64,000 nucleotides of DNA from Pseudomonas chlororaphis subsp. aurantiaca (GTDB lineage Bacteria > Pseudomonadota > Gammaproteobacteria > Pseudomonadales > Pseudomonadaceae): assembly GCF_013466605.1 (NCBI RefSeq), contig NZ_CP059162.1:186001-250000 (forward strand), in the 5' to 3' direction. The position numbers and the translations under genes were made by a program. Every line of letters starts with the position of its first letter. Position 1 is the first letter of the stretch. Positions 52,111 to 60,081 of the stretch are shown in pieces. A model generated the notes under the pieces. It searched no databases, was not told the DNA's origin, and worked only from the letters and a program-made list of their open reading frames with translations.

Positions 52111-52749
52111 ATGCAGCCTGGAGATATTGTTTTTTCAGTAGCCCAAGTGGACGACAAGCTGTCCACCAGCATTCCCCGCGCGTTCATTCGCGCGGGGCAG
52201 TGGATCAAGGCCAAGATGTTCGGTGACGGTTCGCCGAATGTGCCCGTGGTGCACGCGGCCATCGCGATCAGCGATACCTGTGTGATCGAAAGCGTCGGCA
52301 GTGGCATCCAGATGACCGATCTGTCGAGCGAGGCGGTCAAGCGCTCGGCGATGGTCTATTCCTGCGCTGACGACGATCTTGCCCGGGCCGCCGTGGTGGC
52401 CGCCGAGCAATTCAACGGCGACGTCGGCAGTACCCAGATCAGTGGTCGCTACAGCGTATGGAACGCGGCGTTGTCGGTGTTCAAGCGCACCCCGTTCACC
52501 CCCGAGCTACAGGCGCGGATCAACGAGTCGGTGGCGATCGGTAACGTCTCGTTCTGTTCGCAATTTGTCGCCAACAGCTACGAGGTCGGCAACCTCTACA
52601 ACAACGCCAACCTGCTGCCACCGCCGCCCGCGGTCTTCGATACCCGGCCTACCGCCATGACCCCCTGGGACCTGGCCTCGTCCTGCGACAGCGACGGCAA
52701 GTTCTACTTCGCCGGTTTCTGGCAGGACGGCATCGAGGTGCGGCTTTAG
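52111..52749 (+). CDS. permuted NlpC/P60-like (papain-like) hydrolase in R-body locus
   Basis: A 212-residue protein with the order of the YiiX/YaeF-type papain-like enzymes: MQPGDIVFSVAQ at the start, VVHAAIAISDTCVIES with a His in the usual position, and SFCSQFVANSYEVGN with the candidate Cys nucleophile. Such enzymes act on peptides, amide bonds or acyl groups. No signal peptide. GAGGAG upstream of ATG 52111 fixes the start. It sits in the middle of the reb genes in the same direction. It may process R-body proteins or be a cargo effector; neither is shown. Confidence 0.72.
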   Translation: MQPGDIVFSVAQVDDKLSTSIPRAFIRAGQWIKAKMFGDGSPNVPVVHAAIAISDTCVIESVGSGIQMTDLSSEAVKRSAMVYSCADDDLARAAVVAAEQFNGDVGSTQISGRYSVWNAALSVFKRTPFTPELQARINESVAIGNVSFCSQFVANSYEVGNLYNNANLLPPPPAVFDTRPTAMTPWDLASSCDSDGKFYFAGFWQDGIEVRL

Positions 52750-52783
52750 CGGCGCGGCCCCGTGCCTGAAGGAGGACGTCCAG

Positions 52784-53248
52784 ATGCCCCAGGAAAACCA
52801 GGACTCGCTAGCGGGTCTCTACCAATTGGCCGATGCGCTCAACCTGAGCCTGTCGGCGGGTGAAAAGCAGATTCTCGAAGCCTGGATGCGCAGTCAGCCG
52901 CAGACGGGTGTCATCGACCAGGTGCTCACCCAGACCCAGCACCTGATCGACAACGAGAAACAGCGCACCAGCGAGTTGATGGCGCAGGCCAAGGCCAGCG
53001 AAGGCGCACTGCAGCAGAGCGCCCAGCAGCGCGAAGCGGTGATTCGCCAGTGGCTGGCGGCCAAGCAACAGGCGGCTGCCGCCGAGGCGGGCGCCAAGCC
53101 CGCGCAGGCGCTGACACCCGAGCAGACCGAGCTGATCCAGCAGGCTGTCAATGCGGCCGTCCAGGCGCGGATGCAGGGGCTGGTCGAGCAGGTCGAGGCG
53201 GTGATTTCCCGTCTCGGCCAGCCAGCCGGCGCCCCGGCGGAGCATTGA
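52784..53248 (+). CDS. helical hypothetical protein of R-body locus
   Basis: A 154-residue, Gln/Ala-rich, almost entirely helical protein (LIDNEKQRTSELMAQAKASE; EQTELIQQAVNAAVQARMQG) without membrane segments, likely a coiled coil. No family recognised. AAGGAGG precedes the ATG, 35 bp after the NlpC/P60-like gene. It is presumably expressed with the reb genes and may be structural or a chaperone. Confidence 0.7.
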   Translation: MPQENQDSLAGLYQLADALNLSLSAGEKQILEAWMRSQPQTGVIDQVLTQTQHLIDNEKQRTSELMAQAKASEGALQQSAQQREAVIRQWLAAKQQAAAAEAGAKPAQALTPEQTELIQQAVNAAVQARMQGLVEQVEAVISRLGQPAGAPAEH

Positions 53249-53332
53249 GCGTTTGCGTATTCACAGCCTGTGTTTTGCCACGTTCATTGATTAACACGGA
53301 ACCCGCCGTGTACTAACAAAGGAAGTTGAACC

Positions 53333-53647
53333 ATGCCATTAGTCAACGAGCAAATTACCGACGCGGTCACCCAGACCAACGTCAAAGTGGTGGCTGAAGC
53401 GCCAGCGATGGCCATGAGCACCATCTACCAGTCCATGGCCCAGGCCACGGCGATCCTGTTCCAGAACTCCGTTTCTGCGCAGCAGCAGCAAAACACCCTG
53501 GCCCAGGCGGCCACCAACCAGGGCGTGATGCAGATCTACAGCGTCGATACCACCGCCGGCGCGGCGGCGACCGAAAAAGTCGCTCAGGGCGGCGTGGCCG
53601 ATAACCTGACCAGCCTGCTGACGATCCTCAAGTCGTTCAACCCTTGA
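53333..53647 (+). CDS. rebB: RebB-family R-body protein, copy 2
   Basis: A 104-residue RebB homologue: NEQITDAVTQTNVKVVAEAP, TIYQSMAQATAILFQNSVSA, QQQQNTLAQAATNQGVMQIY. It is nearly the same as the next gene over most of its length and much more similar to it than to the 51101 copy. These two are likely the main ribbon subunits, like the RebA/RebB pair in Caedibacter. Confidence 0.93.
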   Translation: MPLVNEQITDAVTQTNVKVVAEAPAMAMSTIYQSMAQATAILFQNSVSAQQQQNTLAQAATNQGVMQIYSVDTTAGAAATEKVAQGGVADNLTSLLTILKSFNP

Positions 53648-53697
53648 TCGGGCGAACGCTAACGGAAGTTGTTCTTTCTCAATAAGGAGTTTCATCT

Positions 53698-54009
53698 ATG
53701 AGTACAGTCAGTCCGCAAATCACCGATGCCGTCACCCAGACCAACGTCAAGGTCGTGGCCGAAGCGCCGGCCATGTCGATGGGCACCATCTACCAGTCAA
53801 TGGGGCAATCCGTAGCGATCCTGTTCCAGAACTCGGTCTCGGCCCAGCAGCAGCAAAACACCCTGGCCCAGGCGGCCACCAACCAGGGCGTGATGCAGAT
53901 CTACAGTGTCGACACCACCGCCGGCGCCTCGGCCACCGAGAAAGTGGCCCAGGGCGGTGTAGGCGACAACCTCACCAGCCTGCTGACAGTGCTCAAGTCG
54001 TTCACTTAA
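53698..54009 (+). CDS. rebB: RebB-family R-body protein, copy 3
   Basis: A 103-residue tandem paralogue of the 53333 gene, differing mainly at the N-terminus (STVSPQITDAV) and in a few central positions (SMGQSVAILFQNSVSAQQQQ). AAGGAG precedes the ATG. It is the last gene of the locus and is followed by a strong terminator. Confidence 0.93.
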   Translation: MSTVSPQITDAVTQTNVKVVAEAPAMSMGTIYQSMGQSVAILFQNSVSAQQQQNTLAQAATNQGVMQIYSVDTTAGASATEKVAQGGVGDNLTSLLTVLKSFT

Positions 54010-54023
54010 GACCTGGCCCTGAG

Positions 54024-54057
54024 AAAACCCCGCAGCCTTCCGGCTGCGGGGTTTTTT
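54024..54057 (+). terminator. terminator of the R-body locus
   Basis: Stem AAAACCCCGCAGCC (54024-54037) with GGCTGCGGGGTTTT (54042-54055), TTCC loop and a six-T tract from 54052. One of the strongest terminators in the window. The gap 54058-54380 up to gabD has no gene; it contains a palindrome at 54210-54227. Confidence 0.95.
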
Positions 54058-54209
54058 GCGTTTGTACGCGCGCGGTGAGCGCCAGGCCCGGAGCCCCGGC
54101 GTTCATCCGCCGGGGCGGTGTCGTTGATCCGAAAGGTTCTGCCAAAGCGGCGTTTTCGTTCTTTTTTTCGAACAGCCTATTGCCCTGTCCCCCGGTTGAC
54201 CCTAGGATT

Positions 54210-54227
54210 CGTTTGAGATTTCAAACG
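54210..54227. promoter_or_regulatory. operator-like palindrome upstream of gabD
   Basis: CGTTTGA (54210-54216), GATT, TCAAACG (54221-54227): a perfect 7-bp inverted repeat, 154 bp before the gabD start, with a TTGACC just upstream (54196-54201) that could be a -35 box. Symmetry and position suggest a regulator site for gabDT. No regulator gene is adjacent. Confidence 0.45.
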
Positions 54228-54380
54228 CTCTTGTCTGAGAGCCGATCCGCCCGTCTATTCTGATAGGCGCTATTTCTGTGCTTGAGCCCGGTAACAGTTT
54301 TTCCTGACGGCAGCCTGTCAAGGCGCCTTTCAACAATCACAATTCGCTCCGCCCCGCGCGGTGCTGTTAAGGAAACCGAC

Positions 54381-55823
54381 ATGCAGCTTAAAGACGCCCA
54401 GTTGTTCCGCCAGCAAGCCTTCATCGATGGGGCTTGGGTCGACGCGGATAACGGCCAGACCATCAAAGTGAACAACCCGGCCACGGGCGAAATCCTCGGC
54501 ACCGTGCCGAAGATGGGCGCGGCCGAAACCCGCCGTGCCATCGAAGCCGCCGACAAGGCCCTGCCGGCCTGGCGCGCGCTGACCGCCAAGGAGCGGGCGA
54601 CCAAGCTGCGTCGCTGGTATGAGCTGCTGATCGAAAACCAGGACGACCTCGGTCGCCTGATGACCCTGGAGCAGGGCAAGCCACTGGCCGAAGCCAAGGG
54701 CGAAATCGCCTACGCCGCCTCCTTCATCGAATGGTTCGCCGAAGAAGCCAAGCGCATCTACGGCGATGTGATTCCCGGCCACCAGCCGGACAAGCGCCTG
54801 ATCGTGATCAAGCAGCCGATCGGTGTGACCGCGGCCATCACCCCGTGGAACTTCCCGGCGGCGATGATCACCCGTAAAGCCGGCCCGGCCCTGGCCGCAG
54901 GCTGCACCATGGTGATCAAGCCGGCTTCGCAGACCCCGTTCTCCGCCCTGGCCCTGGTCGAGCTGGCGCATCGTGCCGGCATCCCGAAAGGCGTGCTGAG
55001 CGTGGTCACCGGCAGCGCCGGCGACATCGGCGGCGAGCTGACCAGCAACCCGATCGTGCGCAAGCTGTCCTTCACCGGCTCGACCGAAATCGGTCGCCAG
55101 CTGATGGCCGAATGCGCCAAGGACATCAAGAAAGTCTCCCTGGAACTGGGTGGCAACGCGCCATTTATCGTGTTCGACGACGCGGACCTGGATAAGGCCG
55201 TCGAAGGCGCGATCATCTCCAAGTACCGCAACAACGGCCAGACCTGCGTCTGCGCCAACCGCCTGTACATCCAGGATTCGGTCTACGACGCCTTCGCCGA
55301 GAAGCTCAAGGCCGCGGTGGCCAAGCTGAAGATCGGCAACGGCCTGGAAGACGGCACCACCACCGGTCCTTTGATCGACGAAAAAGCCGTGGCCAAGGTC
55401 CAGGAACATATCGCCGACGCCCTGGGCAAAGGCGCGACCCTGCTGGCCGGCGGCAAGCCGATGGAAGGCAACTTCTTCGAGCCGACCATCCTGGTCAACG
55501 TGTCGAAAGACGCGGCCGTGGCCAAGGAAGAAACCTTCGGCCCGCTGGCGCCGCTGTTCCGTTTCAAGGACGAAGCCGAAGTGATCGCCATGTCCAACGA
55601 TACCGAGTTCGGCCTGGCCTCGTACTTCTACGCTCGCGACCTGGGCCGTGTGTTCCGTGTGGCCGAAGCCCTGGAATACGGCATGGTCGGCGTCAACACC
55701 GGGTTGATCTCCAACGAAGTCGCGCCGTTCGGCGGCATCAAGGCTTCGGGCCTGGGCCGTGAAGGATCCAAGTACGGCATCGAGGATTACCTGGAAATCA
55801 AATACCTCTGCCTGGGCATCTGA
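54381..55823 (+). CDS. gabD: GabD, succinate-semialdehyde dehydrogenase (NADP+)
   Basis: A 480-residue aldehyde dehydrogenase converting succinate semialdehyde to succinate in GABA catabolism. Motifs: ITPWNFPAAMITRKAGPALA, FTGSTEIGRQL, LELGGNAPFIVFDDAD with the general base Glu, and NNGQTCVCANR with the catalytic Cys; the end GIEDYLEIKYLCLGI is typical of GabD. The ATG at 54381 follows AAGGA. It is 185 bp ahead of gabT in the same direction, so gabT may also have its own promoter. Confidence 0.97.
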   Translation: MQLKDAQLFRQQAFIDGAWVDADNGQTIKVNNPATGEILGTVPKMGAAETRRAIEAADKALPAWRALTAKERATKLRRWYELLIENQDDLGRLMTLEQGKPLAEAKGEIAYAASFIEWFAEEAKRIYGDVIPGHQPDKRLIVIKQPIGVTAAITPWNFPAAMITRKAGPALAAGCTMVIKPASQTPFSALALVELAHRAGIPKGVLSVVTGSAGDIGGELTSNPIVRKLSFTGSTEIGRQLMAECAKDIKKVSLELGGNAPFIVFDDADLDKAVEGAIISKYRNNGQTCVCANRLYIQDSVYDAFAEKLKAAVAKLKIGNGLEDGTTTGPLIDEKAVAKVQEHIADALGKGATLLAGGKPMEGNFFEPTILVNVSKDAAVAKEETFGPLAPLFRFKDEAEVIAMSNDTEFGLASYFYARDLGRVFRVAEALEYGMVGVNTGLISNEVAPFGGIKASGLGREGSKYGIEDYLEIKYLCLGI

Positions 55824-56008
55824 TACCCGCGCCAAGGCATGGTTTTAAACGCCAGGGGCACGAGAGCGCTGTCCCCTGGCGTGCTGCAAACGCTATTTGA
55901 GTAGTGCCGGGATAGCCGGGGCAGTCGATCATCGCATGCTGCCGCGGTTGCCTCCCCGCCACGTCATCCTTGAACCACGCCGACCGATGAGCGGCGAATG
56001 AGGACACT

Positions 56009-57286
56009 ATGAGCAAGACCAACGCATCCCTGATGAAACGCCGTGAAGCCGCCGTACCGCGCGGTGTCGGCCAGATTCACCCGATCTTCGCCGATTCCGC
56101 GAAGAACGCCACGGTAACCGACGTTGAAGGTCGCGAGTTCATCGACTTCGCCGGCGGTATCGCCGTGCTCAACACCGGCCACCTGCACCCGAAAGTCGTC
56201 GCCGCGGTGACCGAGCAGCTGAACAAGCTGACCCACACCTGCTTCCAGGTCCTGGCCTACGAGCCTTACGTGGAACTGTGCGAAAAAGTGAACGCCAAGG
56301 TGCCTGGCGATTTCGCCAAGAAAACCCTGCTGGTGACCACCGGTTCCGAAGCCGTGGAAAACTCCGTGAAGATCGCCCGTGCCGCCACTGGCCGCGCCGG
56401 CGTGATCGCCTTCACCGGCGCCTACCACGGCCGCACCATGATGACCCTGGGCCTGACCGGCAAGGTCGTGCCTTACTCGGCCGGCATGGGCCTGATGCCA
56501 GGCGGCATCTTCCGCGCGCTGTACCCGAACGAGCTGCACGGTGTGAGCATCGACGATTCGATCGCCAGCATCGAGCGCATTTTCAAGAACGATGCCGAGC
56601 CACGTGACATCGCCGCGATCATCATCGAGCCGGTGCAGGGCGAAGGCGGTTTCTACGTCGCGCCTAAAGAGTTCATGAAGCGTCTGCGTGCCCTGTGCGA
56701 CCAGCACGGCATCCTGCTGATCGCCGACGAAGTGCAGACCGGCGCAGGCCGTACCGGCACCTTCTTCGCCATGGAGCAGATGGGCGTCGCCGCCGACCTG
56801 ACCACCTTCGCCAAGTCCATCGCTGGCGGCTTCCCGCTGGCCGGTGTCTGCGGCAAGGCCGAATACATGGACGCCATCGCGCCAGGCGGCCTGGGCGGCA
56901 CCTACGCCGGTAGCCCGATCGCCTGCGCCGCGGCCCTGGCCGTGATGGAAGTGTTCGAGGAAGAGCACCTGCTGGACCGTTGCAAGGCGGTCGGCGAGCG
57001 TCTGGTGACCGGCCTCAAGGCCATCCAGGCCAAGTACCCGGTGATCGGCGATGTGCGTGCCCTGGGCGCGATGATCGCGGTCGAGCTGTTCGAGAACGGC
57101 GACAGCCACAAGCCGAACGCCGCCGCCGTGGCACAGGTAGTCGCCAAGGCGCGCGACAAGGGCCTGATCCTGCTGTCCTGCGGCACCTACGGCAACGTGT
57201 TGCGCGTGCTGGTTCCGCTGACCTCGCCGGACGAGCAGCTGGACAAGGGCCTGGCGATCATCGAAGAGTGCTTCTCCGAACTCTGA
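56009..57286 (+). CDS. gabT: GabT, 4-aminobutyrate-2-oxoglutarate aminotransferase
   Basis: A 425-residue class III PLP aminotransferase that makes succinate semialdehyde from GABA. Motifs: GGIAVLNTGHLHPKV, VTTGSEAVENSVKIAR, FTGAYHGRT, LIADEVQTGAGRTGTFFAME with the PLP Asp, and TTFAKSIAGGFPLAGVCG with the PLP Lys. It works directly before GabD in the pathway. Terminator follows at 57312-57336. Confidence 0.97.
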   Translation: MSKTNASLMKRREAAVPRGVGQIHPIFADSAKNATVTDVEGREFIDFAGGIAVLNTGHLHPKVVAAVTEQLNKLTHTCFQVLAYEPYVELCEKVNAKVPGDFAKKTLLVTTGSEAVENSVKIARAATGRAGVIAFTGAYHGRTMMTLGLTGKVVPYSAGMGLMPGGIFRALYPNELHGVSIDDSIASIERIFKNDAEPRDIAAIIIEPVQGEGGFYVAPKEFMKRLRALCDQHGILLIADEVQTGAGRTGTFFAMEQMGVAADLTTFAKSIAGGFPLAGVCGKAEYMDAIAPGGLGGTYAGSPIACAAALAVMEVFEEEHLLDRCKAVGERLVTGLKAIQAKYPVIGDVRALGAMIAVELFENGDSHKPNAAAVAQVVAKARDKGLILLSCGTYGNVLRVLVPLTSPDEQLDKGLAIIEECFSEL

Positions 57287-57311
57287 TCCCGCTTGTGACC
57301 CGATCGACAAA

Positions 57312-57336
57312 AAGACCCGCTTCGGCGGGTTTTTTT
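57312..57336 (+). terminator. terminator after gabT
   Basis: CCCGC (57316-57320), TTCG tetraloop, GCGGG (57325-57329), then seven T residues to 57336, with an A tract upstream. Canonical Rho-independent terminator. Confidence 0.88.
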
Positions 57337-57425
57337 GTGCCGATCGAGGCTGCGCGGTGCATTTGCGTTGTATGGAAGCCCTGGCATTGACTAAGGTGCA
57401 AGGGATTGCCCAGGGAGCGTGCTGC

Positions 57426-58640
57426 ATGACTGCTGTGGATTTACCCGCTGTACCGCGAGTGTTGATTGCCGAGGCGGACCCTTGGTCTCGCGATTTGCTC
57501 AAGCAAGTGTTGTTGAGTGTACGTTGCGACGCGCGGCTGGATGTGTGCGCCGACGGTCAGGAAGCCCTGCAACTGCTGGCCGAAAACCCCTATGACCTGG
57601 TGATCGCCGACTGGGAGTTGCCCGGCGTCGACGGCCTTGGCCTGCTGCGCAGCGTGCGCCAGCGCAAGCGCAACCCGGTGCTGCCTTTTATCCTCATGAG
57701 CACCCGCAACGACAGTGCCAGCGTGCGCGAAGCCCTGCCGCTGGCGCCGACGGCCTACCTGACCAGGCCGCTGAACATGGAAGGCCTGACCCAGCGCCTG
57801 CAGGACCTGCTGCTGGACGCTGGCCAGGAAGTCTCGTGCGAGGTTCCGACCCTGGCGCCGGGCATGACCCTGTGGACCTTTCTCGAGCGCCGTCGCGAGC
57901 TGGCCGACGGCGCGCCGTTGCTCGCCGATGTGCAGCTGGCGGTGAAGCGCAGCCTCAACCCCAACGGTCTCGACCTCAAGCTGTTGGAGGAAGAGGTGCG
58001 TACCGACCCGCAGATCACCGCGGTGCTGATCGCCGCGGCCAACAGCGCCGCCCAGCACCATGGCAGCGCCGTGCAGACCCTGGCCCAGGCCCTGCACCGG
58101 CTGGGTACCGGGCAGAGCATGAACCTGATTCTCGACCTGGCGCTCAAGCGTAGCGCGCGCCTGAGCGACCCGGCCCTGGGCGATTACGCCGAGCGTTACT
58201 GGGAGCTGTCGCTGCACACCGCGGAATACGGCCGGACCCTGGCCCGCTTGCTGGACCTGGACCAGGAGCGCTGCTATTGCGCCGGCATGCTGCATCGCCT
58301 GGGTGACCTGGCGCTGCTGCGTTGCCTGCAAGAGTGGAAACAGGCCGGTGGCGCGCTGGACGACATGGAAGAGATCGGCGATGCCCTGGAACAGTTCGGT
58401 GCGGCCTACGGTTCGGCCCTGCGCACCCGCTGGCGCCTGCCGCTGGAGCTGCGCGAGTTGATTGCCTCGGCCTACCAGCTCGGTGGCGGGGTTTATTCCC
58501 GCGAGGCGCTGGTGATGAACCTCTCCGCCCAGCTCGCGCGCCTGCGGCCATCCGAGGGCCTCGAAGAGCTGGCCAACAGCAAGACCGCGCGCCTGCTCAA
58601 GATCGGCCTGCCGGAGCTGACCCTCCTGCGCAAAAGCTGA
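57426..58640 (+). CDS. response regulator with REC and HDOD domains
   Basis: A 404-residue cytoplasmic regulator. Residues about 10-130 are a receiver domain (RVLIAEADPWSRDLLKQVLL; phosphoacceptor Asp in DLVIADWELPGVDG; AYLTRPLN with Arg in place of the usual Lys-Pro Lys). From about 150 an HDOD domain follows (PLLADVQLAVKRSLNPNG; CYCAGMLHRLGDLALLRCL), a non-enzymatic relative of HD phosphohydrolases. No histidine kinase is adjacent. AGGGAG fixes ATG 57426. Replacement of the Lys at TRP should be noted, as this Lys normally takes part in activation. Confidence 0.85.
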   Translation: MTAVDLPAVPRVLIAEADPWSRDLLKQVLLSVRCDARLDVCADGQEALQLLAENPYDLVIADWELPGVDGLGLLRSVRQRKRNPVLPFILMSTRNDSASVREALPLAPTAYLTRPLNMEGLTQRLQDLLLDAGQEVSCEVPTLAPGMTLWTFLERRRELADGAPLLADVQLAVKRSLNPNGLDLKLLEEEVRTDPQITAVLIAAANSAAQHHGSAVQTLAQALHRLGTGQSMNLILDLALKRSARLSDPALGDYAERYWELSLHTAEYGRTLARLLDLDQERCYCAGMLHRLGDLALLRCLQEWKQAGGALDDMEEIGDALEQFGAAYGSALRTRWRLPLELRELIASAYQLGGGVYSREALVMNLSAQLARLRPSEGLEELANSKTARLLKIGLPELTLLRKS

Positions 58641-58671
58641 TACCTCGGCCGGCGGCTGGCGCAGCACATCG

Positions 58672-58831
58672 GTAGCCGCTGCCGAGCCCCGCGAGGCTGC
58701 GATCGGCTGCGAAGCAGCCGTAAAACCCGGCAACTTGTTCTTCCTGACAAAACGCGTGCTCAGGTTTTGCGAGGACTTCGTCGGAATGCCGCCCACCTCG
58801 ATCGCAGCCTCGCCAGCTCGGCAGCGGCTAC
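58672..58831. repeat. REPIN-like palindromic element 2
   Basis: A 160-bp element bounded by GTAGCCGCTGCCGAGC (58672-58687) and its exact complement (58816-58831), with a second inner pair GCGAGGCTGCGATCG (58691-58705) and CGATCGCAGCCTCGC (58799-58813). It occupies the gap between the REC-HDOD gene and the convergent PAS-GGDEF gene, where it could also limit read-through. Confidence 0.9.
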
Positions 58832-58840
58832 AGAGGCCTT

Positions 58841-59833
58841 CTACCCCGAAACGATCCGGTTCTTGCCCTGGCGCTTGGCCTCGTACATCGCCGCGTCGGC
58901 GCGGGCGAAGAGGCTGTCGAGTTTTTCGTCGTCGGTGGTGAGGCTGGTCAGGCCCTGGCTGACGGTGATGCTGAACTGCTCCTCGCCATGGTTGAAGGTC
59001 AGGCGCTGGATTTCCCGTTGCAGGCGTTCGGCAACCTGGCGTGCCATGTCCGGGGCGCAGCCGGGGAAGAGGGCGGCGAACTCCTCGCCGCCGATACGCC
59101 CGAACAGGTCGCCACGGCGCAGGGTGGCGCGGCCGGTTTCGGCGATGCGTTGCAGGACGTTGTCGCCCTCGGGGTGGCCGTAGGTGTCGTTGACCACCTT
59201 GAAGTCATCGATATCCAGCAACAGGAAGGCCAGCGGCGTGCCTTGCTGGCGCGCCTGCTCGAATTCGCGGTTGGCGCACTCGAAGAAGTGCCGGCGGTTG
59301 CTGCTCTGGGTCAGCACGTCGGTGGTGGCCAGGCGTTGCAGCTCGGTTTCCAGGTGCTTTTTCTCGGTGATGTCCTCGGCGAGGCCGACGATGATCACCC
59401 GGTCCCCGGGGGCGGCATTGCGATTGATGAAGCACTTGTCGCTGAGCCAGCGGACCTGGCCCTGGGCGTCGATGATGCGGTATTCGCGGTCTTCCACCGC
59501 GCCTTTTTCCAGTACCTGGGCCAGGGTCCGCTCGGCGTATTCGAGGTCGTCGGGGTAGACGCTGTCGCGCCATTCGTTGGCGTCGGCCAGCAGCAGGCCG
59601 GCGGAGCGGCCGAAGATACGCTCATATGCCGGGCTGACATACAGCACCTGGCGGGCTTCCCAGTCGAAGGCCCAGAGCACGGCATTGACGCTGACCAGCA
59701 ACGAGCTGAACAACTGTTCGCGTTCCGTCAGCCGGGCGACCTCGCCCTGGGCGTGCATCAGTGCCATCAGGGTTTGCGCGGCCTCGGGCCATTGGGGAAA
59801 AGCGGATGGGAGTTGTGGGTTCTTGTTGACCAT
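58841..59833 (-). CDS. PAS-GGDEF diguanylate cyclase
   Basis: A 330-residue cytoplasmic protein making c-di-GMP. A PAS domain (about 45-165: LLVSVNAVLWAFDWEARQVL, YVSPAYERIFGRSAGLLLAD, VGLAEDITEKKHLE) is followed by a GGDEF domain with the active form IGGEEF. RRGD stands five residues before GGEEF, so the inhibitory I-site (RxxD) is intact, implying product feedback. The ATG at 59833 is preferred to a TTG five codons upstream. No transmembrane helix. Confidence 0.93.
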   Translation of the reverse strand: MVNKNPQLPSAFPQWPEAAQTLMALMHAQGEVARLTEREQLFSSLLVSVNAVLWAFDWEARQVLYVSPAYERIFGRSAGLLLADANEWRDSVYPDDLEYAERTLAQVLEKGAVEDREYRIIDAQGQVRWLSDKCFINRNAAPGDRVIIVGLAEDITEKKHLETELQRLATTDVLTQSSNRRHFFECANREFEQARQQGTPLAFLLLDIDDFKVVNDTYGHPEGDNVLQRIAETGRATLRRGDLFGRIGGEEFAALFPGCAPDMARQVAERLQREIQRLTFNHGEEQFSITVSQGLTSLTTDDEKLDSLFARADAAMYEAKRQGKNRIVSG

Positions 59834-60081
59834 CGGCACCGATCTCAAAGCGCATGCCGCTCGGGAAACGAAGCGGCCACAGAAAGCCCGCCTGGATGGC
59901 GAAGTGTTGCTTGAGATAGGGGATTGGCGACGAAGTTCCCGGTTTCCGTGGTCTGGGAGCCGGCAGCCGCTGGGCGGTCACGGTGCCGCGGATGACGGGC
60001 TGGAACTCATGGGGCCGCGAGGGTAGCGAAGCCCACCGGCCACGGCAGCAGAGCTTACCGTGGCAGGTGAACGGGCCAGCG

